Positions 46,541 to 58,200 of a DNA stretch of 64,000 nt are shown one piece after another. The stretch's first letter is position 1; each line of letters begins with the position of its first letter. This DNA is from Aaosphaeria pasadenensis. Its lineage: Eukaryota > Ascomycota > Dothideomycetes > Pleosporales. A program made the translations under genes and the position numbers. Where the stretch lies: positions 186,001 to 250,000 of the forward strand of contig JAKLMB010000019.1 of NCBI GenBank assembly GCA_022813625.1, in the 5' to 3' direction. Under the pieces are notes generated by a model, which searched no databases, was not told the origin of the DNA, and saw only the letters and a list, made by a program, of their open reading frames with translations.

Positions 46541-47793
46541 ATGCGGGGTCCAGCTCTTATCTTCGGCCTTGTATTGGCTCTTTTCGCGGCATATGCCCAA
46601 AGCTCCCTGACAAAACGGGCAGACAACTCTTTTGCGGGCACCAATCTGTACTTCCTCCACGCACTTCCCAAGGTTGAACAAGAAACGTATGTTCAGACCC
46701 TTGCTGGGTGGGGAGTTAAGTTGGTCAGACTTTGGGGTGAGCATTCCCTAATAGGAGTGAGGCGTTGCGAATAAAGGCAACGTCTATGAAGGTATCATCT
46801 AATGAGCCATTAGTAACGAACGTTGATACTGGTTGTCTCAAAGGGAGCACTATTGTGGACGCTGTTCCGCCACTGGAAGCTACTGTTGGGACTTACGACA
46901 CAACGGTCCTCGACAAGCTGGATGACACGCTGAAGCTGTTGCACGAGAATGGAATCAAGGCTATCATCTCACCTCATAATGCAAACTCGCTGACCGAGGC
47001 ATATCTTTGCGACGCGTACTGCAATAAGTACACGGACGGTACGACTTTCTATTCGTCCACAGAGGCGAAGGCAGACTACGACAACCGCCTCGAGGCAATT
47101 TTGAATTATCAATCTCCAAACTTCAACAAGCCATGGAAACAACTCTCAGAGGTGATCTATTCATTCAACCTCCAAAACGAACCACTCATCGGGCAAATCG
47201 CCAAGCTTCAGGCAAACGACCCCGATGACTGGCTGTGTGGACGGGCGGGAAAAATTCGCCAACTACTGGGATACTCTCCCATCAAAGTGTCCACAGGCGG
47301 GGTGGGTGGCTCACAATATTGCTGTGACCATGAATTCAACCTGCTCGAGAAAGCCCTGCACTGCGATGCCTTGGACATCATGAGCGTCCACGGCTACATG
47401 AGCAAGGCCAGCGACTGGGCTTACTTCATCACCGGAGACAAGTCAACGCTTCGCGACGGAAATGCCGCAGGGAAGCTCGTAATGGTAGAGGAGTGGGGAG
47501 TTTCGGTGGACTTTGAGGAAGATTTCGATACGCAGGTGCAGGTGTTCAACGACGCCGGTGTTCCATGGGTAAGTTACTAGATGCGATTACCAAGATGGCG
47601 GGAACGCTGCTGACCTTTCGTGTAGCTTTATTGGCAGGTGGTACCGGGACTTGACGGCTCACAGCCAGGCGCCCCCTCGAGCTGTGGATATGATTCTTTC
47701 GAGATTGGGGTGAATAGCCCCAAGGGAGATGTTGCGAGCGCAGTAGCTGCAGCGAATGCGGCTATTGCCAACCAGACTTGGTCCGGGATTTAA
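46541..47793 (+). CDS. Secreted glycoside hydrolase family 5 enzyme (endo-mannanase-like)
   Basis: There are three exons, 46541-46736, 46814-47568 and 47626-47793 (372 aa), with introns of 77 and 57 nt. The first acceptor is at CTAATGAGCCATTAG and restores VRLW|VTNVDTGCLKGS. A signal peptide (about 1-22) is followed by LTKR, a likely Kex2 site, then the mature start ADNSFAGTNLYFLHALP. The TIM-barrel motifs are present: IISPHNAN, the acid/base Glu in FNLQNEP, VSVHGY, and the nucleophile in VMVEEWGVS. Length and motifs fit fungal GH5 enzymes acting on beta-mannan or related glucans. The exact substrate cannot be read from sequence. Both catalytic Glu are intact. Confidence 0.87.
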
Positions 47794-49875
47794 GTAGAAC
47801 ATGCAATGTATGGTAGCTTTTCGGCTCATGTTGCTCTTATTGCATGCTGCGTAGAGGGGATTCCGAGGGTGGATGCTCATGGATACTCAAGTCTGCGGGT
47901 GCTAGTGAAGCTACATTCTTGATTCTATTACGTTAGTATGTCACTTTGATGTCATAAATGCAATACACACAACAAGAGAACTCCCAGAATCATTGTATCA
48001 GTATTAGGGTTCCGAGGATAAGTGATTTTATTTTGTTTTTAGGTTCTTGGTTGGTGGGATGACACCTATGTATTAGGTATGTTATTTTACTTGAGAGCCC
48101 CCAACAAAGGTCGTGACTCGAATTGTTGGGCTGGGCACTCGATAAGAGATGATGTTATTTCGAAATCATTGTGATCACGAATGGATGGATAGAAGGAAGG
48201 GTTCTAGAACCCAAAAATTGTAATATATGTTAGGGCGCCGATAGGAGGGGGATGCATGCCTTAAAGTAACTAAGGTGGTGATGGAGGGGGAAGGGGGAAA
48301 CATGGCATTCTCAGTTTTCCCCATGTTGTACGCGATGCGATTGTTGGGTCATTCAGCATCGCCAAAAGACATGGAGATCGACGAAAGCCAATCCTCAATG
48401 GAATAATTAATGGACCGCTCGGCAAGAAACCGGACAAGGTTTTAATAGATTGGCAAGCAAGGATTAGTTACCAGAGGATGGACGTTGCAATAAATCATCA
48501 TGTCACTCGGTCGTAACCAGCTGGTTGGTTTTGGAACACTCGTGCCTAAGAGGTACCCTAGGTACGTAGCGCCCACGTTCCACGTTCTACGTTCCACGCT
48601 ATCGTTACAATGTCTTTTTGACATCACTACCTAGGTAGATAATTTCCGTGCTTGATTGGCCCGAACAAGCAATGGCCATGTATGAGATATAGAAGCTGAG
48701 CACGACATCGACGATTGATCTGGCTGAAGCTGGGACTTTTCCCTGAGCTGCTGCTGCTTGTGCTGTGAAGTCAGAATGATGTGAGAATAGACGAATCGGA
48801 ATTGAAACATGCGGACGTGCGATAAGCGGTACTTTCATCAGCCTGTTTTCTTGACACTCTTCAGCATGTGGTTCCTGGTGGCGCGGATGAGACACCAGAC
48901 GTGGCTTCTGCGACAGCTTGGGCGACCCATAGATGGATGCTTCTGCTTATAATTTTGAATATGCTTGTGCTTCTGCCAGATGGCTAATTAGGTACAATCC
49001 ATATCATCTACGGGAGTGTTCTTGAAGGTTCGTGCGTCCCCACCTCCTGGGGGAAACACGACGTCATAGTTGGGGCGCGGATACTCCAACTAATTGATCA
49101 CCTTTTTTTTTCTTCCTTTGCTATGAGACATGGGGAATTGGAATGGCCCATTAGGAGGGTATGGGTAATAGAGGTAGAATAAAAACAGGTCACTCACCAG
49201 TCACTAGCCACCACGCATCAAAAAGTGCTAAACCCTTGCCATGTCCTTGTTGCTGGGTTGATTGTTGCTTAGGACCCGCTTACCTGCCCATGGGTACCTG
49301 CCTACTCGCTGGGTGGTTGAGGCTATTCCGCCCCAAAACCAAGGAAAAAAAAACAACCACCATACTCAATCAATCCTTCAACATACAGACTCAACTTATT
49401 TACTCACTCTCACACACACACTCTCTCTCACTCTCTCACTTCGTGCATGCATCAAGTACCTAATTGCTTCATTTCTACATCAAAGTAAAGTTGCAATCGC
49501 TTCCAAGGCTTCTTCTAGCTCTTTCCATTCTTTTCCCATCACCATCCCTCTTCATCCCCTGTCCCATCACCTCCACCTCCACCACCTCCACCTCCACTAT
49601 CACCATCACTATCACCGACCTCTCCTCCTCCTCCTTAACTTCATCCCGCCTTTACCTCTGAGCTTTCCCCACTGTTCATCATATTCGCATCCTTCGCCTG
49701 CACAGACCTTTATTTCGCACGTTCGCCTTCACCTTCACCTTCATCCCCGCCTCGCTCTCACTCGACGCGCCTTCGCTCACCTGTCGCTATTATTTATACT
49801 TCTGTCCTCTTACCACTCTTCCATCGCGACGATCCTCTCCCCACCAACTGCGCATGCGCCAATCGTACGCCCAAC
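47794..49875. other. Intergenic region and pyrimidine-rich leader of the trehalose gene
   Basis: The left 1.2 kb is ordinary spacer with a TACCTAGGTA palindrome (48628-48637) and a related CCCTAGGTACGTA at about 48556. From 49.35 kb the plus strand is CT- and CAC-rich, typical of the 5' leader of a strongly expressed fungal gene. I see no gene; the frame at 49262-49879 is low-complexity. Confidence 0.6.
48628..48637. repeat. Palindrome TACCTAGGTA, copy 2
   Basis: Perfect 10-bp palindrome followed by GAT, as in copy 3. Confidence 0.5.
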
Positions 49876-52787
49876 ATGACTACATTTGTAGTATCTATGT
49901 AAGTTTAAGAAGAGATTCCCTAGGCCAGACGGCGGACTTGTGACTACACAATACTGATCAACAAAATCACAGGTTTTTGCCGGTCACGGTGGACTTCAAT
50001 GAGTTGTCAGAGTATGAGCGCCGCGCACATCCAGAACCAGCGGCTGTCGTAGAGGAACTCGAGCAACAAGCCTCGGACACTAAGAGTGTTCGTCCGCCAG
50101 GGCCTACCAGGCAGGCTAGTTTGTTCCAGCAGACGACCGCTCCAACTCCCCCAAAGACTCCGGCTGTAGAGCATGTTGACTTCTTTGCCGTCAATCCCAG
50201 TGCCGCGACTCACTTTGCCAAACCCACTGATCCGCGCACGTTGGTACGCAGTGACTCCCATGTGCCTGAATGGGGCAACAATGGACCTTACTTCAACCAG
50301 CCCAGCTCCAAGGCGCGTCCACCACCCCCGGACACCATTCTAGAGTATGCCAATTCCAAGGAGCGTACGGACAACGTTCGTAAGGAGAGGTTGTCCCTGC
50401 CCCAAAGACACAGCTCTCGAGACCACAGCAGAGATCCCCGTTGGGTAGCGGACTGGTCTGTGGTTCCAGCCGTGCAAGGCAACGGCGGATTGACCAATGC
50501 CGTCCGAGCCTCCCGTGATGCTGGCTCTGTGAACGAGGTGCTGAACGTTGGTCTTGTTGGCTTCCCCACCGACGTACTCGGCGACAAGAAGAAAGAAGAG
50601 ATTGAGTCCAAACTTGAGGCAGAGCACGAGTGCCTGACGGTCTTTGTCAGTGACACTGACCTCGACGGCCACTATTCTCACTACTGCAAGACCATTCTCT
50701 GGCCAGTGTTCCATTATCAGATCCCCGATCACCCCAAGAGCAAGGCTTACGAGGATCACTCGTACCAATTCTACGTCAATCTGAATCAGGCTTTTGCCGA
50801 CAAGGTTGTTGCCAACTACAAGCGCGGCGACACCATCTGGATCCATGATTATCATCTCTGTCTGGTCCCCGCGATGGTTCGCAAGAAGCTGCCCGATGCC
50901 CAAATTGGCTTCTTCCTTCACGCTGCCTTTCCCTCGTCCGAGGTGTTCCGTTGCCTCGCCGCTCGCAAGAACTTGCTTGAGGGCATGCTTGGAGCCAACC
51001 TTGTCGCCTTCCAAACGCATGAGTATGCGCACCACTTCCTACAGACTTGCAGCCGGATCTTGTCAGTAGAAGCAACCGAGGATGGAGTCCAGCTGGAGAA
51101 TAACTTCGTTAATGTTTGGTCGATCGCGATAGGCATCGATCCCGTTCGCCTATCCCTCGAGCGTGATGAGCAGCCAGTGCTGGAGTGGATCGAAGCATTG
51201 CGCGACCGTTACCCGGGCAAGAAGCTGATTGTAGCACGAGATAAGCTGGATGGCATTCGGGGTGTGCGCCAAAAGCTACTAGCATTTGAGTTGTTCCTAA
51301 ACAAGTATCCGGATTGGCGTGACAAGGTAATGCAACTGCGCTCATTTCATTAGTGCGTGCCGATGCTGACAGAAGATAGGTCGTTCTGATCCAAGTTGCA
51401 ACGCCAACTACCGAGAATGACGACTTGGCTGCTACGGTCTCTGAGATTGTGACTCGAATCGATGCTGTACACAGCAGCCTGTCGCACAATCCTCTGGTCT
51501 ACTTGAGACAGGATATCGCCTTCACCCAATACCTGGCGCTGCTTTCCATGGCAGACATTCTGATGGTCACCAGCCTCCGCGACGGCATGAATCTAGGTGT
51601 CCATGAGTTTGCCATTTGCCAAGATGGCAAACATTCTGGAAAGAAGCATGGCCCAGTAATCTTGAGCGAATTCACCGGCAGCGCTGCCTTCTTCGAAGGA
51701 GCTGAACTTTCTGTCAACCCCTGGGACTACAAAGGGTGTGCCGAGACCATCAAGGTCGCGCTAGATATGAGCGATGAAGAGAAGGCCACTCGATTCGAAA
51801 GAATTCGTAGCAAGGTGTTGAATCACACAGGAGATTTCTGGTTCACCCAGCTTGCCAATCATCTGACGAAAGTCCATGATGAGCATTTCCGCCGCGACAC
51901 AATGTCGATTCCCCGCTTGAGCAATGTCAAACTCAGCCAAGCATACCAGAAGTGTGACAAGCGCCTTTTCCTCCTGGATTATGAGGGTACCTTGGCCCCT
52001 TTCGGCTCCGTCAACAACACCATCATAACCAATCTCGAACGCGCTACGGAAACTCTCAATGATCTCCTCCAAGATAATAAGAACATGGTGTACGTCATGA
52101 GCGGTCGCACCATGAAGGAGCTACAGATGGTCTTCGCCCGGGTACCTGGCGTTGGCCTGATTGCCGAGAATGGGTGCTATGTGCGCCCGCTACACTCGGA
52201 CGAATGGATTGCCTTCGCGGATGAAGAGAAGGCAAACAAGTGGAAGGATTCGGTCAAGTCGATCCTCCAGTACTATCGCGAGCGTGTTGAGGGTAGTTGG
52301 GTGGAAGAGCGCAACTGCTCGCTCATTTTCCACTATGAGAATACGCCAGAAACCGATTCTGCGAATCGCCAGGCAGGCGACTGCGCAACTCACATCAACG
52401 ATGCATGTGAGTCACTTCGTGTTCGAGCTGTGCCCACAAAAGACTCGGTCATCATTGAGCCCATGGACTTGAACAAAGCGACGGCGGCTACCCACATCTT
52501 CCATGAGCTTGGAACGGCCAACAGGCCTAACTTCCTGATGGTGGCTGGAAATGACCGAGACGACGAAGTCGTCTTCCGATGGGCTGAGAACCTGAACGAG
52601 AAAGGGGTCGTCCCCGAGACCACGACTGTGAGCGTGGGCAACAGGAACACGGTGGCCATGTCAACCTTGCCACAAGGAACGACTGGTAAGTTGCATTGTT
52701 GCATTGTGAAGATGCCTAAATCCACAGATACCCTAACCCAGTGACTTAGGACTCCTCAACACGCTCAACAAGCTCGCTCGACTTTGA
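49876..52787 (+). CDS. Trehalose synthase complex subunit, Tsl1/Tps3-like (GT20 + phosphatase-like)
   Basis: There are four exons, 49876-49898 (23 nt), 49973-51326, 51380-52685 and 52750-52787 (906 aa), with introns of 74, 53 and 64 nt. The N-terminus is MTTFVVSMFLPVTVDF, then a polar region of about 170 residues. A GT20 domain (about 185-640) and a HAD trehalose-phosphatase domain (about 650-890) follow. HDYHL (about 299) and SLRDGMNLGVHEF are kept. The phosphate-binding DRLDYIKG of active synthases reads DKLDGIRG (about 429). The phosphatase DxDxT reads DYEGTL (about 658), with the second Asp replaced by Glu; GDDRTDE reads GNDRDDE. This fits the regulatory subunits Tsl1/Tps3 (mould TslA/TslB), which hold and tune the cytosolic Tps1/Tps2 complex. 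A weakly active phosphatase cannot be excluded. Confidence 0.9.
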
Positions 52788-53230
52788 ATGATCACATGAG
52801 GTAATGATACACACACCTTCCCCTTTCCCTTTCTGCCAAACACATTTGCACGATGGAACCTCGGCGTTTGAAGGAGCACTACACCATCAAGGTTGCATGC
52901 GATGGATTATGACGACATGAATGAAGCACTGAATTAGACAATGGAAATGGCATGGACATGGAATGGAAACGATGGAAACGGCCATATTCGATGGTAATAA
53001 GGGGGTTTTCAATAGTGGAACACAATAGTGGAATCTTTTCTACCAAATGCTTCTCGCCGTTCTCACATGGGCGCGACACTGTAATTAGACTACACTTTTC
53101 TTCTACTCAAGGCCTTCGAAGGCCAAATACCTGATCTGACCAATGCTTCAGGCTACGAACGCGGTTCCTGTAAAGTGACATTTAAACTCGAAAAAAGGGA
53201 GTGCACAGCTGCAGGTCACTCCCTCAATAA

Positions 53231-53237
53231 TGACTCA
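53231..53237 (+). promoter_or_regulatory. Gcn4/CpcA response element TGACTCA
   Basis: Exact match to the general amino-acid control site, 819 bases upstream of the HIS1 ATG. Confidence 0.6.
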
Positions 53238-53671
53238 AGCTAATTATGTGTTTTGCTGGAAACGATGGTGCCGTTATAATAGTATGCCATGGATGAGAAC
53301 GAAACATTTGATACGCGTGGGATGCTGCTGCTTATGAGTGGATAGACTGAACAACGGACGCGATACCGGAATGGGCGTTAGGGCGGGGCATGAAAGAACC
53401 TCCCGCACATCGGAGATAATTTTCGCCCATCAATCCATCATATTCATCCCACGCCAAATGCCATACATCATCTATCCCATGTAGCAACCCAAAAATACTA
53501 ATGACTGTCCGTTCTATATTTGATCCTGTTTTTTTCTCTCTTTCTCTTTGTAGGGATCATTACACATTTCAAACATCGTGTCCTTACATCTATCAATTCC
53601 CACGCCGCTTACTGGTGGCCATTGTTTGTGTGTCGGAACAAACCTCATCCCCCGGCCCCTCTTCTCTCTAT

Positions 53672-53678
53672 TGAGTCA
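53672..53678 (-). promoter_or_regulatory. Gcn4/CpcA response element (TGAGTCA on + strand)
   Basis: Exact match in reverse orientation, 378 bases upstream of the HIS1 ATG, a usual distance for cross-pathway control. Confidence 0.72.
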
Positions 53679-54055
53679 CAGTCCGGTCGCTTCGGAATCC
53701 GCAATAGTTTAAATTTCTTTGAACCAAATACCATTCAACCCCCAAAACAACTTAATTGCTGCATACCAATTCGCCTACACCAAGTCATCTATCATAGTAA
53801 TAACCTACTTACTTATCCTCCGGTGTAATCTTGACCCACCTCCGATCGGAGCCAAACCCAATCAGACCATCCTACGTGGGCACTCGTTCTGCGCCTGTCA
53901 ATTTCGACACGCACCTTGACGGTCCTGGCCCGATCTTTGTACTCTGCAACCCCCAGATTACGTGCTTGTTTAAGAAGGATGGATTTGGTCAACTCGTATG
54001 TAATCGTCCCTCGTCATCTCCCTCCTCCATACCCCCCTCTCTTGCGCCGCACAAC

Positions 54056-55201
54056 ATGGAGTACACCAACGGTACAAATGGAGTCAACGGCACCAATGGT
54101 GTGATCAACAAACCGCGAAGTGGGAGTAGAACTCTGCCGTTCATGACTGATGTACTGGGGAACAGCTTGAATGATCGATTGCTCTTCGCGGTCCCTAAGA
54201 GTATGCGCATCCACCCCTGCTTGCTCGAGCAACACTGACACTCATTCTCCAGAGGGCCGCCTCCACCAGGCATGCCTTGACCTCCTTCACGGCTCAGACA
54301 TTCAGTTCCACCGCCACTCGCGACTCGACATCGCGCTCGTGAAGAACCTACCCCTCGCCCTCATCTTCCTCCCCGCCGCAGATATCCCTACCTTCGTTGG
54401 AGAGGGCCGTGTAGACCTAGGAATCACAGGGCGCGACCAAGTCGGAGAGCACGAGGCTGTAGTGCCACCGACCGCAACATCAGGTGTCGTCGAGGTGCTA
54501 GACCTTGACTTTGGAAAATGCGCTCTCCAGGTTCAGGTGCCGCAGAACGGCGCATTATCGAAGCCGGAGGATCTGATCGGGAAGAACGTCTGCACAAGCT
54601 TCACTGCCCTCACCGAGGAGTACTTCCGCAAATTGGAGGCGCAACAGGCCGGAACAGAGGTTAGCGGAGACGCGACGCTAAAGACGAACATCAAGTACGT
54701 CGGAGGAAGTGTCGAGGCAGCTTGCGCTCTCGGCGTCGCGGACGGCATCGTGGATCTCGTCGAATCCGGCGAGACAATGCGCGCAGCAGGCTTGAAGGCC
54801 ATCTCAACCGTCGTCAACACTTCGGCCATCTTGATCAAGTCAAAACACGCATCAGACCCCAAGCTCGTCGACTTGATCACCGCACGTATCAAGGGTGTCA
54901 TCAGTAAGTCGAACACGACCTCCCCGCATGTCTCGGGATTGCCACAATGCTAATTGGATCTGCAGCTGCCCAGAAATTCGTCCTTTGCACATACAACATC
55001 AACCGAAGTAAGCTGGAAGAGGCCAAGAAGATCGCGCCAGGCAAACGCGCACCGACCGTCACGACCCTAGAGGAGGAGAACTGGGTCGCGGTGTCAGTCA
55101 TGATCGAGAGGAAGAGGGTCGCAGTGGCTATGGATGAGCTGACTGCTGTGGGCGCCGAGGACATCATGGTGACGAAGCTTGAGAATTCTCGAACAGGTTA
55201 G
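54056..55201 (+). CDS. HIS1: ATP phosphoribosyltransferase (first step of histidine synthesis)
   Basis: There are three exons, 54056-54200, 54253-54903 and 54966-55201 (343 aa), with introns of 52 and 62 nt. The first join restores DRLLFAVPKKGRLHQA, the conserved start of the HisG fold. LDIALVKNLPLALIFLPAAD and IPTFVGEGRVDLGITGRDQV are hallmarks of the eukaryotic long form. VEAACALGVADGIVDLVESG followed by TMRAAGL is the PRPP-binding loop. The last exon is the HisG C-terminal regulatory domain that binds histidine for feedback inhibition. It condenses ATP with PRPP in the cytosol. An N-terminal extension with Asn-Gly-Thr repeats (TNGTNGVNGTNGV) makes it about 45 residues longer than the yeast enzyme. 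Two CpcA sites upstream suggest cross-pathway control. Confidence 0.96.
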
Positions 55202-55778
55202 ACGAATCGCAAGAAGGAAAAACACCACAGCTTGAAATAAATAAAATGTTGGACGTTTCTATGGAGATCTGGAGATGCTTCTTTAAGGTATTGGAAAAAG
55301 CAATTTAGAACTGTAGGACGCCTTTGCATAATGAACAATGACATTAGCGAGCTATTCGCTCGAGACTCGAGAAAGTACTAGCACACTTCTGGAGAACATT
55401 TATTAACGAACTTGCATACGATACGAGGTGAACATCCAAGGTGTCGATCCGTAGCCAATTACGCCTGCTCCGACTGCTCAGGCCACCCAAAGAGGATTGT
55501 TATGAGCCATGCAGATGAGAACCGCGAGTGTTTGCAGGTACCTTGTAGGTCAATTACTCGTTTAAAGCAAAGAAGGCAATTGAGGAGGAGGCGTATACAG
55601 TCCAGCAGTCATTTCCTATGGTAATACCTACCGCCTCTGCCGCTTCCGGGCGCTATGCCAGGTTCGCTATAGCTGCGTGCCTCTCCTCAAATCGAGACCT
55701 CGGGCTGCTCTTCCCTTTCCCTTTTACAATCAATAATCCAGCTCACCTCACCGATCTTCGTATTTTTTTCTCTTCATC
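55202..55778. other. Spacer upstream of the maltose regulator gene
   Basis: 577 bases with the HIS1 3' flank and the promoter of the Zn2Cys6 gene. Nothing further recognised. Confidence 0.6.
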
Positions 55779-57682
55779 ATGGAGGCGCCTGCTACGAAAA
55801 GAGTCTCCAAGGCCTGTGACGCCTGCAAGCTCCGCAAAGTCAAGTGTAACGGCCAGGAGAGATGTCAACAGTGTAGTCATCTAGGTTTACGATGCATCTA
55901 TTCTGTAACCAGCACCAAACGATCACAAGGAAAGCGCGGCCGTGTCATTACAGAATACAAAAACAAGACGTCCAATTCTCACATCACATCGCCTCCAGTT
56001 CTTGCTGCGAGCCCAGCTCAAGCAAACATTCAACCGTCGTATTCTCCATTGGAATCACCAGGCGGATTCAATGAAGGTCGGTATACCTCGCAGTCGATCT
56101 TTCAATATGCGGTTCCCCCTGAATACCTCTGCATATTGAGATGTCTGCGCTGACCCAAAGTCCTAGTACAAAATGTCTTCTCTCATCGTCCAAAATTCAG
56201 CCCGGCTTTCTTCCTGGATCTGATTCCTGACTACATGGAGGCTGTCTATCCCGTGCAACCAGTCATCACTGAGAATGAACTCCGAAATTACATTCACATT
56301 ATGGACACCGACCAGGAAGCACTATCGTTCATTTACGCATTCGGTGGTTGCACGTTGAATCTCACCCGCCAGGGCAACAAGCGAACTGAAGAGGTGAATC
56401 AAACCATCGAGGCTCTCATGAACTACTCCATCGAGACCCTAGGACCGATCCTAGGGAACTTCCGGTCTTCGGTCCTGAGAGCGATGCAGTCAATGTTTTT
56501 GCACAATTGCCTGATGACCATGCAAGCCACCGACGCTGCTTTCTATTACATTCGCGACTCCATTACTCACATTCAGCTCCTGCGGATCGACAATCCAGAG
56601 ATTATGGCAGGCCTTTCGCCACCGGAGAGGGCAAGACGGCAGAGATTGTATTGGCAGGGTTTCATCCACGAACGATTCGTTGCTATTTTGGACTACAGAC
56701 AGGCCGTACTGCCTCCGCTCGATAATCTGCCAGAGGAGGACCCTACTATTCCAATCACCATCCATGAAGGCTTTAATCAGATTATCAAGTTGTTCCGCCT
56801 TCTGGATCCCGATTTTCTGCGTAATTGGTATGGCTTCTTTTTCTTACTACGCTGCAATGTGGGAGGGACATTACACAATTTGTTTGCGTTGACTCTTTTA
56901 GCGCAAGCGCTTACTGACCCTTCTGCAGGAGCGGGAGCCACGGGAATGTCACTAGTACATGGATTGAAGAAAAATCTCGCGAAATCGAAGGGGAGGGTGA
57001 GGAGGAGGCTCAAGGCCTTGCGCTCTTGTCAACGATGCAAAGGGCGGACTTGACGATCACGAGGGAGTGGCTTCGCACTCTCGTCTGGCGCCTGGCTATG
57101 TCGCAAACTCTGCTCTCCTCGCGCTCCAACAAAGAATGCCTCTCGCTGCTATTCCCCGTGCGCCTGTCACAATCCCTTCGTCAGCAAGTGACGAGCATGT
57201 CCCGCGAAGACATAGAGGTGCACGGAAGTAGCATCGTACAGAAGCTATTTGAAATAACGGATACGATCGTCGATGTACTAATTCATGTGCCCGCCGGCAC
57301 ACTCGAGGAAACAGCGCTCAGGATCGACGACTTCATCTTCATTTTGGACTTTGTGCTTCTGTTTCCGACGCTCGACCAAACACGGCGAGGCATACTAATG
57401 GAGAAACTCGAGAGGCTACAAGCCATGTTTCCCGAAATATGCAGCACCACGAGCTCACCGAACATTCCTGGAAACTTCGACGCGCAATCCCCAACAATCG
57501 ACCCTTGGTATCACGTCACGCAATCTAAAATGCCGGACATCACCTTCGACCCCGTGGGGTTTGACAGCCAAGGGGTTCTCCAGGAAATGGAACCCACCCA
57601 ACTAGATCCAAGAGGCACGCATAAGGCGGCTTGGAACCAAATTTCGAGGCGGCTTTCGATGGTGACGTTCCCAACACATTGA
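55779..57682 (+). CDS. malR: Zn2Cys6 transcription factor, MalR/AmyR-like
   Basis: There are three exons, 55779-56076, 56167-56827 and 56929-57682 (570 aa), with introns of 90 and 101 nt. The first donor (GTCGGT) is the only phase-compatible one and is weaker than usual; the second (GTATGG...CTTACTGACCCTTCTGCAG) is clear. The zinc cluster has the canonical spacing C-x2-C-x6-C-x5-C-x2-C-x6-C at Cys13, 16, 23, 29, 32 and 39, with a basic linker KRSQGKRGR. The middle region starts FFLDLIPDYMEAVYPVQPVI and continues with helical segments, the pattern of maltose/starch regulators such as Aspergillus oryzae MalR and AmyR. The position next to a maltose-type permease and a maltase supports that role. 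The exact orthology (MalR versus another AmyR relative) is not proven. Confidence 0.8.
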
Positions 57683-58200
57683 AATGGGCATCAATTTGCC
57701 TTGCCGAGAGAGGCGTTGTACACATTACAATGATTTGCTAGTAGTCGGAACAAAATGCATGGCTCGCGACCGGGGTCATATAGGGTCTAACCTCAACTTG
57801 GTTTTAATGGCCTGGAACATTACTCGCATATGGAAAATAAGCTCTTATGTGATTCAGCCAAGCAGTATATAGCTTCAAAACGTGGGGAAGGCTTAATATC
57901 CAATATCTGCTGGGCGTCAGCGCGGGAACCATACACGTGGTAAGTGGAGTGAACCCTTCTACGCAATTGGCAAATCACACTGCATCTCACGCCACGTTAT
58001 TGCATTTTGTCACATGCATTTCATTGAGAGAAGAAGCTTTCAGAATCATTGTTCATTGTTAAAAAAAAGTATCTAGGCTAATTTGAAGCAGAGGAGAGAA
58101 TCGAAAGTGCGCACCACCGACGCTATCTACTTTATATCATATATATCATAGGCGGCGTCATATTTGCAAGTTTTGACCCAATTTACATCAAGCGGGGACT
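57683..58200. other. Convergent spacer between regulator and permease
   Basis: 518 bases between the 3' ends of the two genes. No further feature seen. Confidence 0.6.

Larger units (their letters stand above)
52788..54055. other. Spacer with the HIS1 promoter
   Basis: Holds the 3' flank of the trehalose gene and the HIS1 promoter. Two perfect TGACTCA/TGAGTCA sites are present (53231-53237, 53672-53678). An open frame begins upstream of HIS1 but has no ATG before 54056. No other gene seen. Confidence 0.65.

Noticed and set aside
46737..46813. Apparent frameshift between GH5 exon 1 and the next frame
   Set aside because: A canonical 77-nt intron ending CTAATGAGCCATTAG joins the frames exactly and restores VRLWVTNVDTGC, so the gene is intact.
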